Positions 20,729 through 31,699 of a DNA stretch of 64,000 nt are shown piece after piece. Under the pieces are notes generated by a model. It was not told the DNA's origin and made no database searches. It saw only the letters and a list, made by a program, of their open reading frames with translations. The first letter of the stretch is position 1, and each line of letters starts with the position of its first letter. Origin of the DNA: Holothuria scabra (taxonomy: Eukaryota; Echinodermata; Holothuroidea; Aspidochirotida; Holothuriidae); contig CM074194.1 of assembly GCA_037179385.1 (NCBI GenBank), positions 1,009,001-1,073,000 on the forward strand, given 5' to 3'. The translations under genes were made by a program, and so were the position numbers.

Positions 20729-23700
20729 CTGGAATAAGATACCTAGTTAGAACTATAAGGAAAACCACTTTCACAGCAACAGTTGTTATTGTATACATCT
20801 TTGGAAAGGGCATAGTAGAGCCAGTATTTATGGAGATGGCTTGAGTTACGTCAAAACTTTAGGCTCACTATTCTGTTGTCGATGCCTTAATAGAAACTCC
20901 TAATAGAGAGTTTTCTCTGGAACTACGAATTCGGTAAACTTTTCTCGGATACGTGGTTTCGAGATTGACATATAGGCACACTAGCAACGTTCAAAAGACA
21001 TGCTCGTCAAGGAATCTTTGTAAGCTGTACCCTCTCCACATCCGTGTCCAAAGTGGGAGAAGCAAACTCTTTAGAGGATATTTGACCCCCCCCCCTCAGA
21101 AAAACAATTAATAACCATTGCATTTTAGTACATTTAGTATATCCCCGCTTATAAACTATTTCGGTCCGTGGAAGCTACTTCGCTCGTTTAGTACCAGCTG
21201 TACCAGTGTCTGGCTCAATAAGAGGGTGGGCGAGGGGCACATGCTCCCGGCAAAAATGGCTACGAGCCATATTTATTCCATGTTAAAAATGAAATTTAAT
21301 TTGAAGAACTATGTGGAAAGCCCTACCTTGGGCCATAACAGAAGCTCACTTGGCATGAAATTTCAAAAGGCACTTCCTATGAAAATTAAAACAGGTTTGA
21401 AAAAAGCGTCTGGCCCGAACCGTATTAAACAGGTAAAGGCAGCATAAAAAGTGGCTGCTTTGCCTTTTGACTCTGATCCAGAAGTCACTTGCAATGGTAC
21501 TGATACATGGTCTAACATGTTAGACCAAAATCTGTCCTGCTTTTTCGTGTTACTTCGTGACGCACTTCGGAGGGTCTGATTGGAAAAAAATACGAATCGA
21601 TGGTAAAGGTGAAATAATAACCCATGCAATTACCACAAGCAATCCGTTTGGCCTATGGATCAAGAAAAAATAAGTAAAAATATCCCTTTAAATTCAAAAT
21701 CTGGCGAAGGTGAGATAGACACACAACTTCCACGTTTTAAGTAAACTTTTCCTCGAACAGTACTAAAACTACAACTGCAGCCTCTAATCATGTTGGCACT
21801 TTAATTATCTGAAATGGGCTTTAATGTTAAATTTTTGAAAAATTAAACAAATTTTAATGCTATTTTTGGTACATGGGATTAAAAACGGTATAAAGATGTG
21901 GAAAGAAAAAGGACACTTTTTCGCGAACGAGGAGCTGTATATGTCCCTGCTACGTCGGTTTCGCGCGTAACGTTAACTGCGAATGAGTAACTCGAGCTGG
22001 ATACCGATCCAAATTGTATAATCTGCGTCACTTCGATCTCTGAAAAAAGAATAATACCCTTCAACCCATCTAGTATCATTTTTGTATCGATGAACGACGA
22101 AATCTGAAAGGTTAACAATACGAATACGGGCGAGAATATCACCAAGCTGTATTTCGTGTAATAGGTTCCAATAGGCACCGGCATCTGGGGTGTGTTGGTT
22201 CTCAAGTTATTAGGGAATAGTTGTAGCTTTAATTCGGCTTAGCCATAACTCACATGCTATCTAAAAATCCTAAACCGCTACAAACTTACTTAAAATTTGG
22301 TGGTCGAACTGTTATTAGCGGCTGGGAACGGTTTCCCTTTCGGTGTACTAAATTTTCTGGTCCCAATATCAGCCCCCGAGCTCAGTACTAGTGCCAAACT
22401 GAATATGGTACACTGACCACATTTTGTAAAAGCGATCAGCCCTTTCCCAATGAAGTGCTTGTTACGACACTAGACAAAGTAGCCATGTATTAAAATTTTG
22501 ATCTTTCTGGCAGAAAATCTCATCAGAAATTCCTGCTCTTGGAGACTTGGTGTCATGACATGGCCGATAGCTTTAGACAGGCTGGTTTTTCAATAGAAAA
22601 TCGCAAGCAGACCTTAGCATCTTTCATTCTATTAGGCGCGTAGACCTTTCAGGTGGGGATAGGGGGACTGCACTCCTCCCAGATCAGGGGAAGTGCTTAT
22701 TTCAGGGCAGTGACACTTACATGTATTTTAGGGCAAGGGGGTAGTATGTAGTAGCTAGTCAGTTCGGCCTGCAGCGGACCGTGTTGACATGCGGCCAGGC
22801 AAAAAAAGACTAATAAAATATTCAGTTCGCGGCAAACAGGATCCGCCTCTTCCCGTACGCCTTTGTGTATTTTTTGAAATGACGGTACCTGATATGTTTT
22901 TTTTTTAAATATATCAACTTGAAAAAATTTTAATTCTATTTCCGCATTTTTAAACTTAGTCTCAGTTGAGCATAACTTTACTAAAGTTGGACCGATGATC
23001 ATTTGGTATCTAATTATGACTGAATTGGATTCCGTCAATAGTCAGATACAAATCAATCCTTGAAACTCGTTTGAACTTGGTGCGGGTGCGGCAAAGATAT
23101 ACGGAAGGTCACTGCAAGCGCTACTCTGGATTCGATGTCCCGCATGCGGTGTGTATGAGAACATTTGACTACGGTAGGCCAAAGCTTCCCTGCCTGGAAT
23201 ATGAAGTCTTTCTCGAAAGACTATCTTCAATTGGCGCGGAGCGTATACAAAATTTTGAAAAATCGAGACCCCGCAGACCCCGATGACATTTCAAAAGTTT
23301 CTCAAATTTGTTGTCCTTTTAGACAAAATATTTCAAAATCAAGAATTTTAATTGCAGAAAAATTGGAATTTTATGAAAGACGGGTCACAAAAATAGCAAC
23401 ATAGCTGCCGGTGTTTCTTTATGACGTGGTGTCACACAAATGGTAAATATCCGATTTTGATATGTCCAGAGCTCAGGAAAGTTTACCAAACTGGTCTATT
23501 AGGGAGAACTAGTGTACTTATGCTGCATAATGCGGCGAGCTAAGTGCGCCGGAAATTTCGCTGTTTTTTGAGATTTTGAAGGGGTTTCTGACACGGGATG
23601 TGGGGGAGCGGAATCTTGCTTCCGCCCCTCATTTTTCAGTGGGGGGCCGGGGAGGCTTTCTTCCCCAGCCCCCGCTTCCTACCCCTATGCTTAAAAAAAT

Positions 23701-24199
23701 ATTTTTTCTTTTTACTTTTCGAAAGGTAGGCCTACCATTTCAAAACAATTGTGCTCAAAGGGTTCCAAATGGAATGGTTACCTATAAAATACATGCAAAA
23801 TATCAAGCATATGAATGAGTGGCAGGTTCGAACCACTAGTTGTTGTGATTATATCTCTAGGAATCTTCTGCCCCTCTCCACCTGACAGAAGATAATATAT
23901 TCATACAGCTCTCACCCCGGTCGGATTTTCACATTTTGTAAACTTTAGCCCACGATCCGGTTCCCTTTTTTTCCTGGTAGAGATGCTGGCGATCAGTTCT
24001 ACTACATGATGCTAAGTTTCTCGCAGGAAATTTGAGATTGGTTCTTTGATGAAAGATCATATAGTTTGAACTTATACTTGGAGTGAACGACCAAGGCTTC
24101 ATGGAGATTCGACGCTGGTTCAAATCATGCAGGCGTGCTCACCAGAAAAGGTTATACTTTACAGCTTTAGGTATAGTCAAAGTTTTTTGGCAGCCCAGC
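20729..24199. other. Unannotated stretch
   Basis: G/C-rich patches near 22640-22690 and 23580-23690 have the style of hAT-derivative DNA but no second copy was found. Frames up to 113 codons on both strands lack domains. A plus-strand pair of overlapping frames at 23071-23404 is unrecognised and likely chance. Confidence 0.4.
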
Positions 24200-24204
24200 T
24201 GAAA

Positions 24205-24430
24205 ATTTCATTTGGAACCCTTTTGGGTTAGACCCTTTGAACCCAAAGGGTTTCAAGTGATACCTTTTGTAAATACCCTATGCATTTGGGCAGTCCCTTT
24301 GGTAGATGATGGAAATTGGTCAAAACTCAAAGGGAATTACAAAATTACCCTTTTCATAAACCAAACCCTTTTGAAAACCCTTTACCATTTGGAAACCGTT
24401 GAAACCTTTTGTTGATTTGGACAAAAGATC
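24205..24430. repeat. Cluster of degenerate ACCCTTT words
   Basis: About eleven exact or near copies of ACCCTTT or its complement AAAGGGT occur in 225 bp at irregular 13-35 bp spacing, including the local palindrome TTTGAACCCAAA. No longer unit repeats. It could be a decayed minisatellite or the centre of an element whose ends I cannot see. Confidence 0.45.
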
Positions 24431-24490
24431 TCAATGGGAATTAAGTTCTGCTTGGCCGTAAAGCCTGTCCATTTAGGCCTATCCTCTCAA

Positions 24491-24914
24491 GTTAGTAAGA
24501 TGGACGGAGTTTTACGTGACGACCCATATGGCCAGTTTCTAACCAATTGGTTTATGTCAAGCCGCCACGGACTAGCTTTTCCACTTGTGACCAACTGGCT
24601 TGTTTTTCCTACTCGATTGCCTTATGCTGAGCACCAGGTACAATGGCAGTAGGTGTTTTTTTTACAGTCTTCAGTATGACGCGGCCAATAGTACTCGAAC
24701 TTCCGACCTCCCAACTGCAAGCTAGTCCAGGCGCGGATCCGCACATTCAAAAAAGGGGGGCTGACCTAAGAGGAAAAAGGGGTGAGAGGGAGCTGCACTG
24801 CTATTTTTTCATATGTTTTATTGTTGATGTGGCGAAAAAGGGAGGGCTGGGGCCGTAAGCCTCCACCCCTTAATCCGCGCCTGAAGTCGGATGCTTTAAC
24901 CACTTGACGGCCAT
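24491..24914 (-). mobile_element. tRNA-derived SINE split by a family-C MITE
   Basis: The SINE body and 3' end run 24491-24727 and the 5' tRNA-like tip resumes at 24884-24914. Read on the minus strand without the insert, the head gives GTCAAGTGGTTAAAGCATCC, a loop-like CTTGCAG, and GGAAGTTCGAGTACT at the B-box position. This is the same head subtype as 9641-9871. The interruption falls in the anticodon-arm region and disables the internal promoter. Confidence 0.75.
24728..24883 (+). mobile_element. Family-C hAT-like MITE nested in SINE
   Basis: The 156-bp insert runs CAGGCGCGGATCC to AATCCGCGCCTG and has the same interior as 19227-19382. Flanking SINE sequence is continuous with other SINE copies on both sides, which fixes the insertion as younger than the SINE. 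A clean 8-bp duplication is not visible, so the flanks may have mutated. Confidence 0.8.
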
Positions 24915-25940
24915 GTCGTCGGTTATTTACTCTCTCATAACTCAACTGCAAACCACACTTGGCTAAACAATATCATGTGAATCATCAGTCTATTGGTCTC
25001 CTTACTGAACGCATCTCTTCTCTCTGTTTCTTGGTTTTTCATGTTATGTGTGTTTATTTTCTTCCTCTTTTCTATTCCAAATTCTTATTCCTGTTTTGTC
25101 CTATTTCATTTTCCTTCTTCGCTATCCCTTCGCTATCATCTCTCGTTCCTTTTCCTGATTTATTCAACCTTTCCTCAGATGAGGGGAAAGTCGTCCTACT
25201 CCCCTGCTTCCCCCCTCCCGTCAATTAATTGACATAAAAGTTTATCCCTATCAATTTCACTGACCACTGCACTGTGCACTATACCCGGCATGTACAGATT
25301 TTGTACGTGTCGGAAAATTCGTGGAACTAGTATCTACAATGAATGTTGGCCAAAAAAGCCAACAATTTAACCTCAAATTTCTCTTCGTAGGCCAACTCGT
25401 TCGCTTGTGGTAATTGATATTATGTTCAAAAGGTTAAAATTGACCTTCGTGGGTAATTTTTATGCCGACCCTCAGATGTGCGTCACGAAAGTTAAAAACG
25501 AAAGCACTTTTTCGTGTACGGCCCGCTGCCTATGTCACGTGTTTGCCCCATGATATTTTGTGAATACTGAAATGAATTGCCATGAGCGAGGGACATTCTA
25601 CTTATATTACTACAAGTTCTCGTCAATGTTTTTCACTGCCGCGAATCTGTCACATGCATCCTCACTAGGCATAATACAAAAGATAATAAGGTGCTACCTA
25701 AACTGTAAATTCTTGGGCAAAAATATTATTTTATAAAATGCAAAAAAAAAAGTTCAAGGTTATACTTTTGAGGCCCCCAACGCGTATGCAAAATAGTCTT
25801 GATGAACAAGGGAGGAGCCAGGGTTTTGACAGGGGCGGAGCCACGGTTTTGACCAAGCATGAGTCGACTGCTCTTTTCTTCTTTAACCTTGTTTCCCTTC
25901 TCTCTTCACATTGAAAGCGAACACAAGATGGTCGTCCCTC
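24915..25940. other. Unannotated stretch
   Basis: Pyrimidine-rich at 25015-25215, which produces two overlapping hydrophobic frames that are low complexity rather than genes. A fragment CAGGGGCGGAGCCACGG at 25829 has a hAT-like start, but its partner end was not found. Confidence 0.4.
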
Positions 25941-26042
25941 GGCCTACGCAGAGCCCCTGTGGCTACCGACCCCTTAGGCTGCCGCCCCGGTTTTTCGTAG
26001 CGATGAGCTGGACGAAAAGACTTCGTCCTCTCCGCGGGCTAG
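25941..26042 (+). mobile_element. Family-L short repeat, copy 1
   Basis: It matches 55486-55600 through GGCTGCCGCCCC, GGTTTTTCGTAGCGATGAG and the small hairpin GGACGAAAAGACTTCGTCC (7-bp stem, 5-base loop). An inverted copy is at about 52588-52696. The ends here are GGCCTACGCAG and CGCGGGCTAG. Confidence 0.65.
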
Positions 26043-26166
26043 TCGCCCATGTACCCGATGCCGCCTTTGTTGACTAAAAGTGAGGAATTTTAAAGCATTA
26101 GTGCTTGGAAGTGAATAGGTTTGGCTTCATTTTTCTACAGCACTTGTCAAAGATAAGGAATTTTTA

Positions 26167-26302
26167 CACTGTAAAAATGGCTTAAAATCACTATAAATTT
26201 ACAGAAAAAGGAAAAAGATACATAAAGATTTCAAAAAAGTTTTGGAAATAAGTTGACGCCATTTTTCTGTTATCTTAATTTATCTCTTAATTTTTTAAAG
26301 TG
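26167..26302. mobile_element. Family-G MITE, CACTGTAAAA termini, copy 1
   Basis: The left end CACTGTAAAAATGG and the right end AATTTTTTAAAGTG are inverted, and TA lies just outside both ends (TTTTTA| and |TATC). The interior AAATTTACAGAAAAAGGAAAA matches other G copies. This one lacks the central hairpin. Confidence 0.6.
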
Positions 26303-27774
26303 TATCTGAAATATTTCAATCTGGATGTCTTGACTGAATTAATCAGTAAAATTTTGCCGAACTTGATCGAGATACTTGTTTGCCCTGTTAAAAGTGATAC
26401 AGACTTCTGTATATGTGCTTGCTTGATGTGGTGATATAGCGGTCCTCTACAACATGACCAAATTAATCAATTCTTCTACAATGAAACAAAATGCTTGACA
26501 TTACGCATATCCGTACAGTGGTGAAATATTACGTGGGTTCATCAGTTTTTATTTATTTATATTTTCTTTTTTGCCTACCTGTATCTTGGAGTGCTGCCAA
26601 CTAAAATCCATTTTGATTTTCTCAGTTTCATTTCCAATGGGGCATTAGAACTGCGTGCATGGAGACCATGCAGTTAAGACAATTTGAGGTTGATGGACCC
26701 TGGTAATGGCCGACTTCACTAGCTGCTGGGGTTATAGTCTATATGTGAAAAGCCAGCTTGTTTCTGTACGTCGCTTGTGCATGCAGATATTAGTTGTTGT
26801 AAGTGTACATTTAAAAAAAGGCCCCTAGAATGACGTCACTTTTTGTAAAGGCGGTCTGTGACGTCAGAAGTATGCTACACACAAAACCGCGCAGGGTAAT
26901 CAGATCGGCCTGGGAGGAATGAAATATATCAGTGCATAGCAATATTTCTTAGGGAATTCTTCTGGATAATCAAATTGTGTGTAATTTCTTCTTAAAACAT
27001 GTGTTTACGGTGGCCATGAAATATGAAAATAGCGCGCAGAAAGACGGAGTGAATTATGCTTCCAGTCAAAAGTACACGAGCGTGTCCCTGCAGATAGATT
27101 CATCCATTTGTTGAAAACGGAAAATGCAATAAAAGGTTGTGTACCCGTAGGGAATCTCTCCCCGTGTATGCAACATACTTACGATAGCCTCACCGAACGG
27201 AGTATCAACCTGCGAACATATTGACGGCAATATTACACTTAAATTCTCCCTCTTTTCGATTTCCTTGAGTAAAATGCTTCAAAAGTCATGGGAATAGTCA
27301 ATACATTCGTAGGTTGTACGTCAAACTTAATCCTAGTCTCTTATGTTGTAGGCGAACATTTTCAATTAGAAGTTGAGATTGTCACGTGGAAATTGAGCTC
27401 TATAGAATTCTCTTTAACGTTCACTCGTTCAGACAAAATTCTGTCGTTTCCACATGTTTTGGCAGCTGCCAGAGCTAGGAGCAACGCACAGCAAACAACC
27501 AACTTGGGCCTATTCAAGGGAAACATTTATATTTAAAACTTAATGTCTTCTGAGTTTTAAAGCCATTCCGCAAAAATAAAGAGGTGTCAAGAAAAATTTC
27601 AAAATTTGATTTCTCTTTACGAGGGTTGTCGTATCCACTTTAAGGGTTTAGAGTGCGTTGGGTAAAAGACAATTCTATTGATGTGCATTAAGTTTGACCA
27701 TGGTAGTACTTCCATGGTTTGACGAAATTACTATGAAGTTAAATCTGCGTAAAGAAATTCACCACCCAAATGCA
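26303..27774. other. Unannotated stretch with paired CRE sites
   Basis: Two exact TGACGTCA palindromes lie at 26831-26838 and 26859-26866. A minus-strand frame at about 27178-27258 ends at a GTAAGT donor (27177-27172), but it is short and unrecognised. Nothing else could be supported. Confidence 0.4.
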
Positions 27775-28315
27775 ATTGTTAAAAGAAGGGTCTAAGGTCA
27801 AGTTTTATTGTGTTACAAGGGTACTTATTCTAAGCATTCGGATGAAATTTGCATGAAAATCCGATGTGTGAGTTTCAACAAAAAGTGATCTTGAAGCAAG
27901 GGCATATGACATTATATAGTCCTACTCATATTATTGGAAGGTCTTTTGTTTTTCTTTACAATTCACAACTAATTTTCCCCTTTGTTATCAGCTAATGTGA
28001 TTGCATGAGAAGCATGAAAAAATTACAGTCTTCACATTCCTCATGAGGAGATCCCATCCCTGTAAAATTCAAGGTCAACATAAATGTATGAAAAATATAA
28101 AAGAAACAAAGGATTTCATGAATTTCCATGTCAATGTGAGGAAGTAATGTAACCTCTTCTGCCCTCAAGTCGCTTTTGGGAACAAATCTAGTAACTGTAT
28201 TTGCTGATCTCTCGATATAGTATAATTTGAATGGAAATTTCACCAAATTGTGAAGATTTAGTTTCTTTACCTATACGCAAATGAATTTTTTGCTTAAATT
28301 TCCGCTTTTATATTG
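27775..28315 (+). repeat. Family-H interspersed repeat, copy 3
   Basis: This aligns with 9940-10540: AAAATCCGATGTGTGAG, TTGAAGCAAGGGCATATGAC, GCTAATGTGATTGCATGAG, CTTCTGCCCTCAAGT and TGAATGGAAATTTCACCA. It stops at the same point (about TTTCCGCTTTTA). There is no coding capacity; the 84-codon minus frame is chance. Confidence 0.7.
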
Positions 28316-28473
28316 ACAAGGTTCTGGATTCTGTCAAATTTGCGCGCAACCTTTCAAAATTCTTCTATTCAGACATCGGCATTTAGTAAAACCCTAATGA
28401 AAGATACGCTCATCTCGAACTCAGTAGCTTCCTCCCCAAACATTAATAAATCGATTTCAATCGATTATCTATA

Positions 28474-28650
28474 CACTGTTAAAAATTTCTGTATATTTTC
28501 AGAACAAAAAATAAAGAAATACATAAAGAAAACTGAAAAAGTGCTGTCAATTTGCCTCAAAAAATTGACAGCACTTTTTACATGTCCGCTTTGTATTTCT
28601 TAATTTTTTGTTCTATAAGTCTACAACATGTCTGTGACATTTTTCACAGT
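28474..28650. mobile_element. Family-G hairpin MITE, copy 2
   Basis: The outer termini CACTGTTAAAAATTTCTG and CATTTTTCACAG bracket a strong central hairpin. AAAAGTGCTGTCAATTT is followed seven bases later by its inverted copy AAATTGACAGCACTTTT, giving an 18-bp stem. TA is found at both flanks. Confidence 0.75.
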
Positions 28651-29556
28651 ATACCCTATAGCTCATCTCTTAGGTATAAATGCGTCTTCGCCGACCCTTT
28701 TGACCTTAGCAACAAATTTTAAGATTTTAAACTACAGTGAAAAAGGCTATCCCATTCGCGTTAAGATTCGAAGCACTCGCTAAAATCAACTGACTCACAA
28801 GAGTTCACGCCCCTGGCCTAGCCCTGAAGCAATTATCCTCAGTGATGTCTATATTAACGACCAACAAACTACCGGTACCACTCGACCAGACCCTTTCTGT
28901 GAGTAAACCCAGCAATGGCCTACGTTGCTTAGTAAGTAAACACCGAGAGTGTTTTGACCATACCCGGCCCCGACGTCAACGTATACCCAGGGTCATGCTC
29001 TTATAATTCTACCAACGTCATTTTTCTTCGTTAGTCTGTTTCTTGGTACTTCAGTCTTCCAGGCCATAGCTTTGACGATGCCAAAGTCTGCCTGAAACAG
29101 GAAATTTCGCTCCGGTTCTGAGCGTAAAGCCCCTGAACTAAGATTAATAAAGAAGCCTAACACCCTCAATAAACCTCTTTTGTGTTTTCATACGGTTTGC
29201 TGATTTTTCGGACATTACGGTAGTAGTTGGTTACCACCCCTTTGTACCATTTTAAAGTTTTACGATCTTTCTTGATGGATGCTTTTCGTTTTGACCCTTT
29301 GCCTTTTTCTTCCGTCTCTTGTACTCCTTCAAGCTTGTGTCGCTTTGCCACGAAGCCAATATTGTGTTATACCAGGGAGTTGCAACTCCCTGGTTATACT
29401 TCCATGGTTTCACTTGCCTGAAGATAGTTGAATCAGGTAGCTGGAACTCATTGGTTGAATAAAGAACCGAAAGCTCCCAATACGGGTTCTCTCTTTGTCA
29501 TGGTCAGCTAGTATAGTTGACCACCTCTACACACTATATGGTGTACGGTCTATACA

Positions 29557-29672
29557 CACTGTGAAAAATGTTTATATATTTACAGGAAATAACGAAAAAC
29601 AAAATACATAAAAAGTGAATTCAAATCTTTGAGATCACTCTTTACGTAATTTGATTGTATTTCTTAGAGATC
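29557..29672. mobile_element. Family-G MITE, left-hand part, copy 3
   Basis: CACTGTGAAAAATG, TATTTACAGGAAATAA and AATACATAAAAAGTGA match the left half of 53161-53335. The right half is diverged beyond TATTTCTTAGAG. Confidence 0.6.
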
Positions 29673-31520
29673 TCTTTGACCGGTGATGTTACCGAGGGGA
29701 TAAAGGCTGCGGGATTTGAAGCGATGAAGCTTAGCAAACTGGAGGCAGGGAGTTGATTAAGCTGGGTCAAAGTAAGGTCGGTTTTTGATCCAAAAACAAA
29801 GTACGGTTTTCTCATGTGTACCGATCTCTCAAAAGTACCAAATTTGATCAAAATGATTGAGTTGGTTGCCACCCGACGCTTAGCGTTGTAAACCAACTGC
29901 CTATCAGGTTACAATCTGATAAATTTAAAAAAGTGTGTTATAATAGCAAATCATTCGTGAAATAGAATCTAGCAAAGAATAAAGTTTGGGTGGGGTTTCT
30001 AGTTAAATATGTACCTTTATATTTACTCTTACTTATAATGATAATGAGCTTTAACTTACTGTAAATATTTTATAAATGCATTCCTCTTTTGAAAAATTTG
30101 AAGTTTTATTATTCTTCTTCTTCTTCAAAAAAGAAACTGCCCTTCAATACCTGGTTATTTCTTTATTTTTTCTTCTGTAGTTGTACCAAAAAAATTCTAA
30201 CATTACAGACATTTTTGCACGTTGACTTTGCATGTTGGTTCCTGGTCCATGTGAGCAGGGATCGACCAATTACGGAGTTGTTCCCTAAAAAGATATAACA
30301 GTTGCACTCATACTTAACACATGTCATTGGCCCATGACCTTAAAGGGTAACTTTTGGCCAGAGGGTAGTTTGCTCCGAATAAAATACCCTTCAGTCTGCC
30401 GTATCCGTCGGTTTGAACTCACGACAGTTGTCACTTTTACGACATAGCTGCACATCCTCCCATTGATAAAGCTCTTCCATTACTTCAACGATGTAGTATA
30501 TCTGTCATCGTATATCTGTCATCTAAGGCAGATGTACTACTGTCAGAATGACATCTTATCTGACATTGCATTGCTGGTTTCGGTGGTCTTGTGACAGGCT
30601 AAAAGTCTACAGCATTAAAACTATAGTTCCGCTTTTCCCTCAATATTGCTATTCCTATCCCATCTGATCACTAGTATTAAGACCAGACATGTGAAGCGGT
30701 GAACAGGTGAAGCGGGAATTAAGGAAAGGGGATTGGGTTGATTGAGGGACCTTAACTCCTTTCTTGATTCTTGTTCTTGTTGGAAAAGCTTTTTGTAGTA
30801 ATTTGTAAAATTCTTACAATTTGCCCAATATGTTGCACCAGATCGCATTAAACTGTTCAAGGATATCCAGATATTCTTATATGTCTCACATCGCAAATAG
30901 GAGGTCCCTTTAGACCTCATCCCAGAACGATGACCCAGGATTAGTTTGAGAACCCCCCCCCCTTTCCTGCAAGGGAGGATCGAAAAAAGCTGCATATGCC
31001 TTTACTTAAGGACTTAATCGCAATTTTTGCCCCAAATATAAAGAAATATATATTGATAAGATATGGAAGATATGGAACATTAATAAGATATTCTGCCCTT
31101 ACAGCGAAATCTAATTCACAAAGAATCATGTTGTGACTTGTTGCAGGTTGACACATCAATTCCATTCCCATCTTTTATCAAAGCTTCGGTACAGCAGTAC
31201 AGTTAAAAGGATTTAGGGTTGGATTTGCCGTCTTCCATACTTTATGACTGTTCACAATAATGTTCGTAATTGCAATTTAATCATTTGTATGGCTCATCAA
31301 GTCTTGTTATAAGTTGACAGTCTATCCAACTACTTCGTGGATTGTTGGGGTTCGAGTCATTGCACGTTCAATAATTATTGTAAACCATTTACTGATGTAA
31401 GCGTTGCTTATCATTCTAGTTCGAGCTACAATGTTAAATTTGCAAGCCGTTGGAAGCTTTCATACGTACATGCCAAATGATGTCGTCAGTTTTGGTATAG
31501 CTAAACATTGTTAAAATCAG
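29673..31520. other. Mostly unannotated; right half of a family-G element
   Basis: 30145-30228 (TATTTCTTTATTTTTTCTTC, TTCTAACATTACAGACATTT) matches the right half of the G copy at 53161-53335. A TTC run is at 30113-30126 and a C-run at 30952-30963. The 124-codon minus frame at 30621-30995 is the longest ORF after the reverse transcriptase piece, but has no recognisable domain. Confidence 0.45.
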
Positions 31521-31530
31521 TCTTTCTTAG

Positions 31531-31699
31531 CCAAGCTTATCGTATATTGTCTTTCATTACATCCTTAATGACATGCTACCGACTAACCGAAATGTGGCTT
31601 AAACGGCCTCGAAAACAATTAACTCGTCGCGATGAGTGTCTCTCAGCATCTAAACTTCCAGATGTTGAACAGTGTAGAAACAAAAGTTTAAAACAATAG
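31531..31699 (+). CDS. Weak candidate terminal exon, unrecognised
   Basis: An acceptor-like TCTTTCTTAG (31521-31530) is followed by a 55-codon frame ending in TAG at 31697-31699. The C-terminal half is rich in basic and polar residues (LKRPRKQLTRRDECLSAS), unlike most chance frames here. An AATAAA lies at 31883-31888. I do not recognise the protein and cannot place an upstream exon. Confidence 0.18.

Noticed and set aside
20516..20737. Conserved peptide shared with 60336-60617 (RGFAI..SR.RH.GGHSC)
   Set aside because: The similarity comes from the family-D MITE DNA; frames diverge through indels, so there is no protein-level conservation.
24959..25232. Two overlapping 79-89-codon hydrophobic frames, membrane-protein-like
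   Set aside because: The DNA is a pyrimidine-rich tract, which gives Leu/Phe/Ser-rich translation in every frame.
30621..30995. 124-codon minus-strand frame
   Set aside because: No recognisable motif or splice context, and a C-run lies inside it. I cannot support it as a gene.
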